NCBI RefSeq assembly: GCF_005166025.1
Contig: NZ_CP028923.1
Location: 372,001 to 436,000 of the forward strand
Origin: Mangrovivirga cuniculi
GTDB taxonomy: Bacteria; Bacteroidota; Bacteroidia; Cytophagales; Cyclobacteriaceae
Direction: 5' to 3'
DNA: 64,000 nt
The translations under genes and the position numbers were made by a program. The notes beneath the pieces were generated by a model that worked only from the letters and a program-made list of their open reading frames with translations, made no database searches and was not told the origin of the DNA. Shown here piece after piece: positions 16,710 through 26,488 of this stretch. Each line of letters starts with the position of its first letter. Within the stretch, counting starts at the first letter, position 1.

Positions 16710-17957
16710 TTATAATACTCTTTCCAATTCAATTTTCCTCTTGAATACTTCATCACCTCGCTGAAGGACAAGTTTGAGTTTTTTCCCTTCTCTTCTGCTA
16801 AACAGGTCTGAGATCTCCCAAAGCTCTATATTCTCCACTTTATTAGAATTTATTTTAAGTATTTTATCACCCGCAATGATGCCAGCTCGATCTGCCGGGG
16901 AATCCTTTCTAACATAGTGAATCGTTACCTGATCCAGGCGAGGTCCGTCAGCCATTATCTCTAACCCGGTCATATTCAATTCAAAAGGATCTTTAAAATA
17001 CTTATTCTTTTTGAGATAAAACTTATTGTTTTGGTAATCAAACACAACAGTGAACCTGTTTAATACTCCGCCACCGATGGTCCCATTTCTATCATCATTT
17101 TTTGTAGCTTCCAGGTAGGTATCCCCTTCAGGAAATGAGGCAATTACCTCCTCCAGATCATAGTCTTTTAACCTCAACTCAGCAATCCTGCCGAGGTTAC
17201 CGTTTATATAACCACCGAGCCCTCTTCCTATCACAGACTCAATGTTTTCTTCAGGAACAGAAATTTTTTCATGTGACTCAGTACTTAACATCAGGCTATG
17301 AGAGGCACCGGTATCCACCATTAGTTTACTTTTAACATTCGTTGAATCATCTAGGCTTAATGGAACATAGATGTATGGTTTGCCTTCAGTAATTTCCATA
17401 TCAAATTTTTCATAGCTTCTTCTTGGCTTAAAATATTCAGGGTCGTGTAAAATTATTTCCCTGTCATCATAATCAATTTGAACTACAAAATTTTTGAATA
17501 ATTCATAGCCAAGGATGCCATGTACATCTATCCCAATATTATTTTTAAGTTTCAGATAGTCGTTTTCAAGGACAAGTAAAGCCTGACTATGGCCTTTTAC
17601 ACCGGGTAAAGCTAATGTGTTATTACTTGCAACAAAGGCAGTAATAACATGAGTCCCTGAGGCGTCAGAAAGAAAGACCTGTCGATCATATTCCATTTGG
17701 ATCAGGTCGCATATTGTTTTTTCAGTTAAAATAGCATTTCTAACACCGGTGTCAAGTATGAATTTAAGAGGTATTTTTTCATTCAGGAGAACCGGCACTA
17801 TAATCAGGTTATTATATTTTTCGAAGGGTATAGTTATACGCCTGACATCGGAAGTCAGCTCAAAACCGATTTTCGTGCTTTGACTTTTTAATTCGAACAC
17901 TGATCCGGCTGAAAGAATAATTATAGTTAATATAATATTGCGTAAAATCTTTTTCAT
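16710..17957 (-). CDS. Retropepsin-like aspartyl protease with C-terminal PDZ domain
   Basis: A 415-residue secreted protein with an N-terminal signal peptide (about 1-25). It carries two retropepsin-like halves, each with the catalytic D-T-G: ILDTGVRNA near residue 67 and LMVDTGASHS near 213. A PDZ domain follows (about 330-410), with the ligand groove segment SPADRAGIIAGDKILKIN. The architecture is common in Bacteroidota, where such proteins act in the periplasm; substrates are unknown. Both aspartates are present, so it should be active. Confidence 0.85.
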   Translation of the reverse strand: MKKILRNIILTIIILSAGSVFELKSQSTKIGFELTSDVRRITIPFEKYNNLIIVPVLLNEKIPLKFILDTGVRNAILTEKTICDLIQMEYDRQVFLSDASGTHVITAFVASNNTLALPGVKGHSQALLVLENDYLKLKNNIGIDVHGILGYELFKNFVVQIDYDDREIILHDPEYFKPRRSYEKFDMEITEGKPYIYVPLSLDDSTNVKSKLMVDTGASHSLMLSTESHEKISVPEENIESVIGRGLGGYINGNLGRIAELRLKDYDLEEVIASFPEGDTYLEATKNDDRNGTIGGGVLNRFTVVFDYQNNKFYLKKNKYFKDPFELNMTGLEIMADGPRLDQVTIHYVRKDSPADRAGIIAGDKILKINSNKVENIELWEISDLFSRREGKKLKLVLQRGDEVFKRKIELERVL

Positions 17958-18078
17958 TATATCTCACTAAGGACAATTATATTAACGAAAAATATTGACA
18001 ATGGATTTATTTAGCGAATCAAATGCCTTTAAAATGCAAAAAAGCAATATGAAATTTTAAAAAATCACCCATTTAGGG

Positions 18079-18513
18079 TTACTGATGATAGTAGGATTTG
18101 TAAGACGGTTTTCTTCCATAGAACATTAACCACATAGCAGGAAAGATAATCAGGTCGATCAATTTAATTCCTGTAGAATACTTTACCCTATCAACAATAC
18201 ATGAGCTACTATTTCCAAAAACAACATGCCTGTGTTTCCATTTTTTCAATGGAAAAGGTAGTTTTTCTCCTGTATCGATAAAATAAAACCCCTTTGTAGA
18301 ACTTGCCGAATGAGTGTTATAGCTGATCCATTCTTGCTTAAAAAGCAAAAAATTAAGCTTAAGATGGGTAATTCCTCCCTTATTTATCCCATCAAACCTT
18401 AATACTGATAGTTTCGGGAATGGAGGGCTAAGGTGGTTGAATAGGTTTTTATTAAATCCTGATTCTACCTCTTTTACCGGCTTATTTATTTTTGTTTTTA
18501 TCGTAATTTCCAC
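18079..18513 (-). CDS. SRPBCC (START-like) family protein
   Basis: A 144-residue protein resembling the SRPBCC ligand-binding superfamily of Bacteroidota: N-terminal strand MEITIKTKINKPVKEVESGF, mid region PPFPKLSVLRFDG, and C-terminal hydrophobic helix IIFPAMWLMFYGRKP, which could also touch the membrane. The ligand is unknown. It follows pheA by 30 bp on the same strand, so it is likely in the same transcript. Confidence 0.65.
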   Translation of the reverse strand: MEITIKTKINKPVKEVESGFNKNLFNHLSPPFPKLSVLRFDGINKGGITHLKLNFLLFKQEWISYNTHSASSTKGFYFIDTGEKLPFPLKKWKHRHVVFGNSSSCIVDRVKYSTGIKLIDLIIFPAMWLMFYGRKPSYKSYYHQ

Positions 18514-18543
18514 AAAATGTAAACCGGTAAACTATCAAATAGT

Positions 18544-19608
18544 TTAGCAAAGCTTTACATATGAGCCCAGCCACTTTACATTTTTTATAAATGGAGCAAG
18601 TGCATCCTGAATTTTGGCATCCTGAAAATGTCCATCGCATTCAACGAAAAACCAGTATTTAAATTTCTTACCTTCTTTTGCCGGACGGCTTTCGACTTTC
18701 GAGAGGTTTATACCTGCAGTGTGAAATGCTTCAAGAAAACTAGCCAGACTACCTGGTGAATCGGGAAGTTTTGCCAGTAAACTAGTCTTATTTTGATGTG
18801 AAGGCTGATTGATCATATCTTTAGCAAGAATCCAAAATCGTGTGTGATTAGTATCAGAATCTTCAATGTTTTCAAAAAGAATCGGTAAGCCATATTCTTT
18901 AGCGGCAATATGAGAACAGATTGCTGCCGAATTAGGTTCATCTTTAGATATTTTGACGGCTGTAGATGTACTATTGACCGGAATTAACTCAACCTGGTCT
19001 CCAAAAAGATCATCTAAAAAATTACGGCATTGCCTGAACGCAATATCTTTTGAATAAATCTTCTTGATCCCTGATATCTTTTCCTGCATTGTAGCAAAGG
19101 AAAAATGAATAGGTAAAGGTATTTCTGCCACAATATGAAGATCATGCCTCCCAATCAAGTCTATAGTTTCCTGTACGATACCTTCCTGATTGTTTTCCAC
19201 AGGAACTACTCCAAACCTCGCTCTTCCGGCACTGATCGTCTCAAATACAGAAGAAATAGATTTTATAGACAGGTATTCACTATTAGCACCAAACCTACTT
19301 TCAGCTGCCTGATGCGTGAAACTTCCCTCAGGACCTAAGAAAGCGACTCTTTCCGGAAGCTCAAGATTTCTGCTAACTGCAAATATTTCAAGGAAAACAG
19401 CCTCTATAGACTTTTGCTTCATTAACCCTTTTGACCGACTGGTTAATCTGTCGATTATAGCCTTTTCCCTTTCAGGCCTGTAAATTATAGAATTAGAAGA
19501 TCTTTTTAATTGTCCAACGCTATTGACAATTTCCATTCGCTCATTAAGCAAGTCCAGAATTTGATCATCCAGATTATCAATCTTCTTTCTTAAGTCTTCT
19601 AATTTCAC
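18544..19608 (-). CDS. pheA: Bifunctional chorismate mutase / prephenate dehydratase
   Basis: A 354-residue enzyme converting chorismate to prephenate and on to phenylpyruvate for phenylalanine synthesis. Residues 1-85 are an AroQ-type chorismate mutase (LRKKIDNLDDQILDLLNERM; the active-site arginine and lysine side is in RPEREK). Residues of about 92-265 are the dehydratase, with AFLGPEGSFTHQAA, GVVPVENNQEGIV and the catalytic T-R-F in NHTRFWIL. An ACT domain (about 278-354) with SPGSLASFLEAF and SKVESRP should bind phenylalanine for feedback control. The start codon is GTG (19606-19608). Confidence 0.93.
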   Translation of the reverse strand: MKLEDLRKKIDNLDDQILDLLNERMEIVNSVGQLKRSSNSIIYRPEREKAIIDRLTSRSKGLMKQKSIEAVFLEIFAVSRNLELPERVAFLGPEGSFTHQAAESRFGANSEYLSIKSISSVFETISAGRARFGVVPVENNQEGIVQETIDLIGRHDLHIVAEIPLPIHFSFATMQEKISGIKKIYSKDIAFRQCRNFLDDLFGDQVELIPVNSTSTAVKISKDEPNSAAICSHIAAKEYGLPILFENIEDSDTNHTRFWILAKDMINQPSHQNKTSLLAKLPDSPGSLASFLEAFHTAGINLSKVESRPAKEGKKFKYWFFVECDGHFQDAKIQDALAPFIKNVKWLGSYVKLC

Positions 19609-19666
19609 TTTATATTGGTTTTTTGCTTATTAAACAAATATCGCACAAAAAGCCATAAACAAAAAA

Positions 19667-19687
19667 AGCGGGTAACAATAACCCGCT
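19667..19687 (-). terminator. Intrinsic terminator of the DUF2807 gene
   Basis: AGCGGGT/ACCCGCT stem with a 7-nt loop, followed on the minus strand by a run of seven T. It lies 27 bp after the DUF2807 lipoprotein gene and before pheA. Confidence 0.85.
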
Positions 19688-19713
19688 TATACTATAACTA
19701 TTTTGAAGATTTG

Positions 19714-20460
19714 TTAATAATCCTCGTCATTATCGTTGTCTTTATTATTTCCTTCGCTAATAGAACCTAATCCGTTAATATCTTCCCTGATCTCTTTTGG
19801 TTTGCAATAATACTGTACTCCACCAATACCTGATATTTCTGCATCTAAAACTTCTCTTACGCACACCTGGGCTCCGCCTACACCACTGATCTCCAAATCT
19901 GCATTACTAGCTACCAGGTTTTTGGCATCAAGTCCTCCGGCTCCACTCAGGCTAACCGCTAAAAATTCAGTGAAGCCTCTTAATTTAATTCCTCCTGCAC
20001 CTGAAACATCAATTATTGTTTCATCTGTTTCCAGGGTAAGATTTATAGCACCGGCACCTCCAAGATCCATATTTAATTTATCAAGGATTAAAGTACCTTC
20101 ATTTTTTAAATCCACTGCTCCTGAAACATTGATTTTTTCTATATCAGGAAAATATAAGTCAATACGAATGTCATCCGCATCATAAATATTCTCAGTAGTT
20201 TCGATTTCAAGTCTGCCGTTTGATTCATCGACTTCAATTAGTCTCATTAGATTATCATCTGCCTCGATCAGCAATTTATAATCATCGGCCTGGTGAAGGT
20301 GAACTTCAAAGTTTCCTTTAAATTCAACTTCAGAAAAAGGTGATAATCCTTCTTCACGATCAACTTTATTGCCAGATCCTCTTACTCCATCGGAATAATC
20401 GCAGGAAATCAAACAAGCAAAAAAGCTTAAAAAGAAAATGTTAAGAAAAATATTTTTCAT
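19714..20460 (-). CDS. Lipoprotein with DUF2807 (head GIN) domain
   Basis: A 248-residue lipoprotein. The start at 20460 is chosen because it opens directly with the signal peptide and lipobox CLISC (about 17-21); the longer reading adds 16 residues. DUF2807 begins at VDREEGLSPFSEVEFKGNFEV, and the rest is a right-handed repeat with many SGAGGI / SGVGGA / SGIGGV turns, as expected of the head-GIN parallel beta fold. The C-terminus is very acidic (NNKDNDNDEDY). It is envelope-located and of unknown function. Confidence 0.82.
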   Translation of the reverse strand: MKNIFLNIFFLSFFACLISCDYSDGVRGSGNKVDREEGLSPFSEVEFKGNFEVHLHQADDYKLLIEADDNLMRLIEVDESNGRLEIETTENIYDADDIRIDLYFPDIEKINVSGAVDLKNEGTLILDKLNMDLGGAGAINLTLETDETIIDVSGAGGIKLRGFTEFLAVSLSGAGGLDAKNLVASNADLEISGVGGAQVCVREVLDAEISGIGGVQYYCKPKEIREDINGLGSISEGNNKDNDNDEDY

Positions 20461-20578
20461 GATTACTAATTTTGAGGTTAATTTAGCAGCACCGAAGAAT
20501 AAATACATTAAAAACTCGCCATTCGGGGGTTTAAATTGATAAATGGTAAAAAGAGTAGTCTAATGGCACTCGTTTGTT

Positions 20579-20608
20579 TTGTAATACGGCATTCCCCAAT
20601 TAATTTTG
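20579..20608 (+). promoter_or_regulatory. Promoter of glyA
   Basis: TTG (20579-20581), a 19-bp spacer and TAATTTTG (20601-20608), an exact TAnnTTTG. It is 25 bp upstream of the glyA ATG. This is the clearest two-part Bacteroidota promoter in the window. Confidence 0.65.
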
Positions 20609-20633
20609 CAACTGATTTAACAATATCACAATC

Positions 20634-21905
20634 ATGTATAGAGACCAGAAAATTTTTGACTTAATCGCTCAGGAAAAGAGGCGTCAGGAGGAAGGAATAG
20701 AATTGATCGCTTCAGAAAATTTTACTTCTCCACAGGTAATGGAAGCTATGGGCAGTGTATTAACAAACAAATATGCTGAAGGCCTGCCAGGAAAACGTTA
20801 TTACGGGGGTTGTGAAGTAGTTGATGAAGTCGAAAATTTGGCAATCCAACGTGCTTGTGAATTATTTGGTGCAACGTGGGCAAATGTTCAGCCACACTCA
20901 GGGGCACAGGCGAACTCGGCTGTAATGCTGGCTTTATTAAATGCGGGAGATAAGATTCTGGGATTTGACTTATCTCACGGAGGTCACCTTACCCACGGTT
21001 CGACAGTGAATTTCAGCGGCAAACTATATCAGCCTTTCTTTTACGGAGTAGACAAAGAAACCGGCTTAATCGATTATGATCAGATGGAAGAAACTGCAAG
21101 AAAAGAAAAGCCAAAATTAATTATTTGCGGTGCCTCTGCATACAGCCGTGACTGGGATTATTCCAGATTCAGAACTGTTGCTGATGAAATAGGAGCAATT
21201 CTTCTCGCTGATATTTCACACCCTAGCGGCCTGATTGCTCGTGGACTATTAAATGACCCGCTTGAATTCTGTCATATTGTAACTACCACTACACATAAAA
21301 CTTTAAGAGGTCCTCGTGGTGGTATGATTTTAATGAGAGAAGATTTTGAGAATCCATTTGGAATAAAGACACCGAAAGGAACAACCAAAAAAATGACCCA
21401 GCTTCTTGATGGGGGAGTGTTCCCTGGTACACAGGGTGGTCCGTTAGAACATGTTATAGCTGCAAAAGCTGTAGCTTACGGAGAAGCTCTAACAGATGAA
21501 TATTTTAACTATATTGTCCAGGTGGAAAAAAATGCAAAAGCGATGGCTGATGCTTTTGTAGGAAAAGGTTATGATATTATTTCCGGTGGAACAGACAATC
21601 ATCTGATGCTAATCGACCTGAGATCAAAGGGTATTACTGGTAAAGAAGCGGAGAATGGATTAGTTAATGCTGATATAACTATCAATAAAAACATGGTTCC
21701 ATTTGATGATAAGTCACCTTTTGTCACTTCAGGTATGCGTGTTGGTACAGCAGCAGTTACGACCAGGGGAATGAAGGAAGATGATATGAAAAAAATCGTT
21801 GGTTTTATTGATGAAGTCCTAACAAATATTGAAAACGAAGAAAAGGTAGGCAAAATCAAAAAAGACATTAATGAATGGATGAGCGGATTTGAATTATATG
21901 TATAA
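20634..21905 (+). CDS. glyA: Serine hydroxymethyltransferase
   Basis: A 423-residue PLP enzyme interconverting serine and glycine with tetrahydrofolate, the main source of one-carbon units. The PLP lysine is K222 in [24 protein letters not shown] (23-32), [12 protein letters not shown] (49-60) and [11 protein letters not shown] (84-94) are signature blocks. Length is normal. It has its own promoter and a terminator directly after, so it is monocistronic. Confidence 0.97.
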   Translation: MYRDQKIFDLIAQEKRRQEEGIELIASENFTSPQVMEAMGSVLTNKYAEGLPGKRYYGGCEVVDEVENLAIQRACELFGATWANVQPHSGAQANSAVMLALLNAGDKILGFDLSHGGHLTHGSTVNFSGKLYQPFFYGVDKETGLIDYDQMEETARKEKPKLIICGASAYSRDWDYSRFRTVADEIGAILLADISHPSGLIARGLLNDPLEFCHIVTTTTHKTLRGPRGGMILMREDFENPFGIKTPKGTTKKMTQLLDGGVFPGTQGGPLEHVIAAKAVAYGEALTDEYFNYIVQVEKNAKAMADAFVGKGYDIISGGTDNHLMLIDLRSKGITGKEAENGLVNADITINKNMVPFDDKSPFVTSGMRVGTAAVTTRGMKEDDMKKIVGFIDEVLTNIENEEKVGKIKKDINEWMSGFELYV

Positions 21906-21931
21906 TTTTGATCCATTTAAATAATCTTAAC

Positions 21932-21956
21932 AGCATAGGCTTTCATTAGCCTGTGC
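21932..21956 (+). terminator. Intrinsic terminator of glyA
   Basis: A 10-bp stem AGCATAGGCT/AGCCTGTGCT with one G-T wobble and a 5-nt loop, followed by a run of seven T. Confidence 0.85.
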
Positions 21957-21962
21957 TTTTTT

Positions 21963-21970
21963 TAATTTTG
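21963..21970 (+). promoter_or_regulatory. -7 promoter element of tatC
   Basis: TAATTTTG, an exact TAnnTTTG, lies between the glyA terminator and the tatC GTG start, 19 bp upstream of it. No TTG is at the usual distance. Confidence 0.45.
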
Positions 21971-21989
21971 CGCTTATAAAAAAACTACA

Positions 21990-22814
21990 GTGGCACAAGA
22001 ACAAAATGAAATGACCTTCCTTGAACACCTCGAAGAACTGAGGTGGCATATCATACGGTCGCTGGCTTCCATACTGGTGTTTGGAGTCCTTGCCTTCATT
22101 TTTAGTGAGTTTTTATTCGGTGAAGTAATTATGGGTCCCGGAAAGTCGGACTTTATTACTTTTAAGCTTTTTTGTAAGCTCGGAGAACAACTAAATATCC
22201 CGGCTTTATGTATTGACGATTTTAAAATCACTCTTTACAACAGGCAAATCGCCGGACAGTTTATGGCTGACATCAAGTATTCTATCATGCTCGGGTTTAT
22301 TTGCGCTTTTCCTTACGCCTTTTTTGAAATTTGGAGATTCATTAAGCCTGGCCTACACATGGAGGAAAAAAACGCTTCTCGCGGAGCTGTTTTCTTTGTA
22401 ACAGCATTATTTCTGTTAGGTGTTTGCTTTGGTTATTTCGTTATATCTCCTTTTTCCTTCAACTTCCTGTACCATTATTCTATTACTGCAGAGTTTGAAA
22501 ATGAAATTGACCTTGCTTCCTATGTTGGGTTCTTGGCTACCCTTGTTTTAGCTTGTGGTATAACCTTTCAGTTACCTGTTGTCGTTTACTTCCTTACAAA
22601 GGCAGGAATAGTAACGCCGAATTATTTAAAAACTTACAGAAGACACGCATTTATAATCATACTGTTTTTATCAGCAATGATCACACCACCTGATATCTTT
22701 ACACAGCTGTTGATTAGTATGCCACTGTTTCTCCTATATGAAATTAGTATTTTAGTTTCTAAGAGTTTATATAAAAGAATATCAAAAGACCTTGTAAAAC
22801 ATGAAGACGAATAA
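21990..22814 (+). CDS. tatC: Sec-independent protein translocase TatC
   Basis: A 274-residue inner-membrane protein with six predicted TM helices and the TatC N-terminal motif MTFLEHLEELRWHIIRSL, which forms the twin-arginine signal receptor site, and the conserved FAFPYAFFEIWRFIKPGLH-type segment near 105-122. It starts with GTG. Residues of about 45-80 carry a longer first periplasmic loop than in E. coli, common in Bacteroidota. tatA is not in the window. Its end overlaps rpiB by 14 bp. Confidence 0.93.
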   Translation: MAQEQNEMTFLEHLEELRWHIIRSLASILVFGVLAFIFSEFLFGEVIMGPGKSDFITFKLFCKLGEQLNIPALCIDDFKITLYNRQIAGQFMADIKYSIMLGFICAFPYAFFEIWRFIKPGLHMEEKNASRGAVFFVTALFLLGVCFGYFVISPFSFNFLYHYSITAEFENEIDLASYVGFLATLVLACGITFQLPVVVYFLTKAGIVTPNYLKTYRRHAFIIILFLSAMITPPDIFTQLLISMPLFLLYEISILVSKSLYKRISKDLVKHEDE

Positions 22815-23238
22815 ATTATTTATCGGCGGAGACCACGCAGGATTTGGGTTGAAACAAAAGTTTGTTGATTATCTAAAGGATAAAGGCTTTAATGTAACAG
22901 ACCATGGTACTCATTCTGAAGATTCAACTGATTATCCGGATTATGCTCACCCGGTAGCGGATGATGTTTCAAAAAATGATGATTCATTAGGCATTCTGAT
23001 CTGTGGTAGTGGAAATGGCGTATGTATGACAGCAAATAAGCATAAAGATATCAGAGCAGCTCTTTGCTGGAATGAAGAACTGGCTGCGCTTGCCCGTCAG
23101 CACAACAATGCCAATGTAATTTGTATCCCATCGCGTTTTGTGGAGGAGGATGTTGCATTCAAAATGTTGAGCACTTTCTTAAATACGGATTTTGAAGGAG
23201 GAAGACACGAAAGAAGAGTAGGGAAGATCTCTTGTTAA
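22801..23238 (+). CDS. rpiB: Ribose-5-phosphate isomerase B
   Basis: A 145-residue RpiB/LacAB-type isomerase interconverting ribose 5-phosphate and ribulose 5-phosphate. GGDHAGFGLK (9-18), SEDSTDYPDYA and the catalytic-loop ICGSGNGVCMTANK (about 62-75) are present, and the C-terminal GGRHERRVGKI is typical. It begins inside the 3' end of tatC (14-bp overlap), so they are co-transcribed although functionally unrelated. Confidence 0.92.
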   Translation: MKTNKLFIGGDHAGFGLKQKFVDYLKDKGFNVTDHGTHSEDSTDYPDYAHPVADDVSKNDDSLGILICGSGNGVCMTANKHKDIRAALCWNEELAALARQHNNANVICIPSRFVEEDVAFKMLSTFLNTDFEGGRHERRVGKISC

Positions 23239-23254
23239 TATACTTTTATTATAT

Positions 23255-23290
23255 GAAATAGTCTTTTTTATCTAAGAAGAAGACTATTTC
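23255..23290. terminator. Bidirectional terminator after rpiB
   Basis: GAAATAGTCTT and AAGACTATTTC arms with a 14-nt T/A-rich loop. It sits between rpiB and the convergent membrane-protein gene. GC content of the stem is low, so efficiency is uncertain. Confidence 0.6.
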
Positions 23291-23291
23291 A

Positions 23292-24704
23292 TTATTCTAC
23301 CAATCGATATATCACGCCATCATCCGATATGTACCTGTCTTCCAAAACAGGTAAATATTCTTTTATTTGGGGGATAACATTTTCTTTGTCAAGGATTACT
23401 TCGGGAGGGTCCTGAACAAAAGAATTATAAAGGTGTACGATTCTATTATACCGGTCTGTATTTTCGAAATATGGCCTGGATATTTCCCAATTAAAATATG
23501 GAGTCGCCAACCGGGCTTCCTTGTAATACTGTTTATCATTACCTACTACTAGTAATCTTTTGCCATTTACCTCTTCATAGTATTTATCTTCTGAAGGCAA
23601 AAACTTTATATTTTCAGTTACATCTACACCAAATAAGAAGGGTCTTTCGTAATACAATCCGTAATTCACAAATATTATACATCCTAAAAATGTAATCCAT
23701 TGTAATTCTGCCATCCATTTACGTCTGATAAGCAGGAAATAATGAGAAAGGAAAAATGCCAATGCAGGCACAAAAAGTAATAAATGATAAATTGAACGGT
23801 CTTTTGATACCAGCCACACCAATAAACTAATAATTAAAAATATCAGCATAACCTGTTGTAATCGTACCTGGTAATTAGTGTACCTGGCATATGCAAATGT
23901 TTTAAATACAGAAATAAACAAGAAAAACACAGGGACGGCTAAAATTAGCCAGAACATTACCCTTGAATATCTTTGGATCCAGTCTAATGAAAACCAACTA
24001 AAAACAAAGTTGTCCATAAAGATCAGGGAAGAGTCAAGGTATAAAAACAAAACAAAAACGATAGCAAAGGGTAAAGCAACTCCGTAAAAAAACAAAAGGT
24101 ATCTTCTTGCAACAGTTCCTGTAAATAAAACAAGGCTGAATAAACAAAAAACCACATAAAAACCCGAAGGTAAATAAGACATTGTTGCCATTGAAAGATA
24201 AAAACCCGTAATAAGAAAATCCCTGTCTTCCGTTTTTACCTCTATCCTTTTAAAAATGTTTTCTGTTGCTAATAATATAAATGTCAGGCTAATTAACACC
24301 GGAGACATTAGGTACATATCAGGAAACAAATTACTGCATACTGCATAAATCATTCCCGGAACATAGGTGTTTTCATTAAAAGCCTTATTTCTGAGAGCAA
24401 TTCTATTAAAGGTAATTGACTGGTATAAAGTTAGTAATACGCCACCGACTTGAAGCGGCCATTGAGTTCTGCCAAAAATGAAATTCAATCCGGCATAAAA
24501 ATAAGCACTTACCGGACCGATGTCATCAAAAAGATCCCTGTATAACACCTTTCCATTGACAAGTTCCTCCCCGATTAATAGCCATTCTACCTCAGGCAAC
24601 GAGAGCCATACGCCTGATATCCAATAGGGTAGCCGTATCAGAAGGATTAATAAAAAAACCGCTACAAAGCGATAAGGATCATTTATTCTAAAAAACTGTA
24701 ACAA
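23292..24704 (-). CDS. Polytopic membrane protein of unknown function
   Basis: A 470-residue protein with about ten hydrophobic helices from residue 12 to about 345, followed by a soluble C-terminal region of about 110 residues. An acidic loop after TM1 reads LPEVEWLLIGEELVNGKVLYRDLFDDIGP and is followed by aromatic residues; its place is like that of the catalytic loop of GT-C glycosyltransferases (PMT/ArnT type), which also have an acidic first loop. This is only a structural resemblance. The FFRINDP opening recurs in Bacteroidota membrane proteins of unknown role. It is divergent from rbfA. Confidence 0.6.
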   Translation of the reverse strand: MLQFFRINDPYRFVAVFLLILLIRLPYWISGVWLSLPEVEWLLIGEELVNGKVLYRDLFDDIGPVSAYFYAGLNFIFGRTQWPLQVGGVLLTLYQSITFNRIALRNKAFNENTYVPGMIYAVCSNLFPDMYLMSPVLISLTFILLATENIFKRIEVKTEDRDFLITGFYLSMATMSYLPSGFYVVFCLFSLVLFTGTVARRYLLFFYGVALPFAIVFVLFLYLDSSLIFMDNFVFSWFSLDWIQRYSRVMFWLILAVPVFFLFISVFKTFAYARYTNYQVRLQQVMLIFLIISLLVWLVSKDRSIYHLLLFVPALAFFLSHYFLLIRRKWMAELQWITFLGCIIFVNYGLYYERPFLFGVDVTENIKFLPSEDKYYEEVNGKRLLVVGNDKQYYKEARLATPYFNWEISRPYFENTDRYNRIVHLYNSFVQDPPEVILDKENVIPQIKEYLPVLEDRYISDDGVIYRLVE

Positions 24705-24787
24705 GGATACGCTGGTTAATCTTTAAAATGACTCCGAAAATAGCCGAAATTCAAGAAAAATAACAAAATTTGAGACATATTTGTAAT

Positions 24788-25171
24788 ATGAGCGTAAGTC
24801 AAAGACAATTAAAGTTTGCAAGGCTGATCCAGGAAGAACTCAGCCAGATTTTTCAAAGAGAAGGGAAAAATGTAATCGGGAACGCTTTTGTTACCGTTAC
24901 AAGAGTTGAAGTTTCTCCTGATTTGAAAGTTGCTAAGGCTTATCTCTCCCTTCTGGCTATAAAAGACAAAAATGAGTTTATCGAGAATGTTAATGAAAGA
25001 AAGTCAGAACTAAGAAAACATCTTGGAAACAGAATTGCTAAACAAGTCAGGGCTATTCCGGAGCTTATTTTTTATCTCGATGAAGGAGCAGAATATGCCG
25101 GACGCATAGATAATATCCTGAAAGACCTGGATATCCCACCGGAGGATGACCAGGAGGAAGACGAAGACTGA
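24788..25171 (+). CDS. rbfA: Ribosome-binding factor A
   Basis: A 127-residue protein starting MSVSQRQLKF; the ATG at 24788 is chosen over an upstream one because family members start just before this segment. It has the KH-like RbfA fold: VTRVEVSPDLKVAKAYLS (about 36-53), RKHLGNRIAKQVRAIPELIFYLDEGAEYAGRIDNIL (split over 77-112). It helps late maturation of the 30S subunit near the 16S 5' end. The acidic C-terminus is common in Bacteroidota. The stop overlaps the permease start as TGATG. Confidence 0.9.
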   Translation: MSVSQRQLKFARLIQEELSQIFQREGKNVIGNAFVTVTRVEVSPDLKVAKAYLSLLAIKDKNEFIENVNERKSELRKHLGNRIAKQVRAIPELIFYLDEGAEYAGRIDNILKDLDIPPEDDQEEDED

Positions 25172-26400
25172 TGATTAATCTCCCATATCTTTTTGCGAAA
25201 AAATATTTCTGGTCACGTAAAAAGAAAAACTTCATCCACGTGATCTCAATCGTATCAATGATAGCTATTTCAATAGCTACAGCCTCTTTGATTATTGTAT
25301 TGAGTGTTTTTAATGGATTAGAAGGTTTATTAACATCTTTGCTTAATGATTTTGACCCCCAGATCAAGATTTCTGCTAAGGTTGGAAAAACATTTCATAT
25401 TGATTCTGTCGAATCAAAATTAAACACCATCCCCTCTCTTGAAGTAATCACCCCGGTTATTGAAAATAACGCTTTGATTAAATACAATAAAGCTCAAACT
25501 CTGGTAACAATAAAAGGAGTAGATGACAACTTTAAAGAGCAGGGCAGAATTATCGGGTCGATTGTAAGAGGTGACTTTAATCTTAAAAATAAAGAAGTTA
25601 ACTACGCCGTAATGGGTTACGGTTTATTTGATGACTTACAAATATCATTAGAAAATGACTTTAAAGCCCTCCAGGTATTTTATCCAAAGGAGGTAAAACC
25701 TGGTCTAATTAACCCTGACCGTGCAGTCAAAAGAAAATCAATATTACCATCAGGAGCTTTTGCTATTGAAAAACATTATGATGAAAAATTCATGATTGTC
25801 CCTTTACGATTTGCTTCTGATCTATTCGAATACGAAGAAGGATTAGTTACGAGTATTGAGATCAAGACCTCCAAAGAAAGTGACTTAAATGATGTTAAAG
25901 AAGAAATACAATTGGCAATAGGCCCAGGTTTTACTGTATTGACAGACAGAGAACAACATGCAGATATCCTGAGAGCAGTTAAGCTTGAAAAACTCTTTGT
26001 CTTTATCATCTTATCTTTCATCCTGACAGTTGCCTCAATAAATATTTTCTTTTCCCTGAATATGTTAGCAGTAGACAAAAGGCGGGACATAAGTATACTA
26101 TTTGCCATGGGCAGCCCTGATAAATTGATTAGAAAAATCTTTCTTTACGAAGGGTTCATCATTTCACTTGGGGGAGCAGTTGCCGGCATTCTTATCGGGT
26201 TTACCCTTTGCTATCTACAGCAGGAGTTTGGTTTTATAAGCATGGGAATGCAAACGGCTGTTGTTGATTCATATCCTGTAAAAATGTACTGGGGAGATTT
26301 TGTTGCAACTGGGATTACTATCTGTGCGATCACTTTTATCATTTCATTTCTACCTGCAAGGTCTGCAGTGAAAGCCGCTGATTTAAAAGAACTTCAATAA
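25171..26400 (+). CDS. LolC/LolE-like ABC permease (lipoprotein-releasing type)
   Basis: A 409-residue permease with the LolC/E arrangement: an N-terminal motif AKKYFWSRKKKNFIHVISIVSM, one TM helix (about 22-45), a large periplasmic domain (50-265), then three TM helices near 272-295, 320-345 and 370-390. In proteobacteria, such proteins with LolD release lipoproteins from the inner membrane. The ATPase partner is not adjacent here. It is coupled to rbfA through a one-base stop/start overlap. Confidence 0.82.
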   Translation: MINLPYLFAKKYFWSRKKKNFIHVISIVSMIAISIATASLIIVLSVFNGLEGLLTSLLNDFDPQIKISAKVGKTFHIDSVESKLNTIPSLEVITPVIENNALIKYNKAQTLVTIKGVDDNFKEQGRIIGSIVRGDFNLKNKEVNYAVMGYGLFDDLQISLENDFKALQVFYPKEVKPGLINPDRAVKRKSILPSGAFAIEKHYDEKFMIVPLRFASDLFEYEEGLVTSIEIKTSKESDLNDVKEEIQLAIGPGFTVLTDREQHADILRAVKLEKLFVFIILSFILTVASINIFFSLNMLAVDKRRDISILFAMGSPDKLIRKIFLYEGFIISLGGAVAGILIGFTLCYLQQEFGFISMGMQTAVVDSYPVKMYWGDFVATGITICAITFIISFLPARSAVKAADLKELQ

Positions 26401-26427
26401 AATGTGATTTTTTTCATCAACCTTAAC

Positions 26428-26458
26428 TTGCAAGGGTACACAATTTCACCTAATTTGG
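26428..26458 (+). promoter_or_regulatory. Possible promoter of the SNF2 helicase gene
   Basis: TTG (26428-26430), a 20-bp spacer and TAATTTGG (26451-26458), one mismatch from TAnnTTTG. It is 30 bp before the chosen ATG. Confidence 0.35.
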
Positions 26459-26488
26459 TATTCATTGTTTGCCAAAAAATGTTGCATT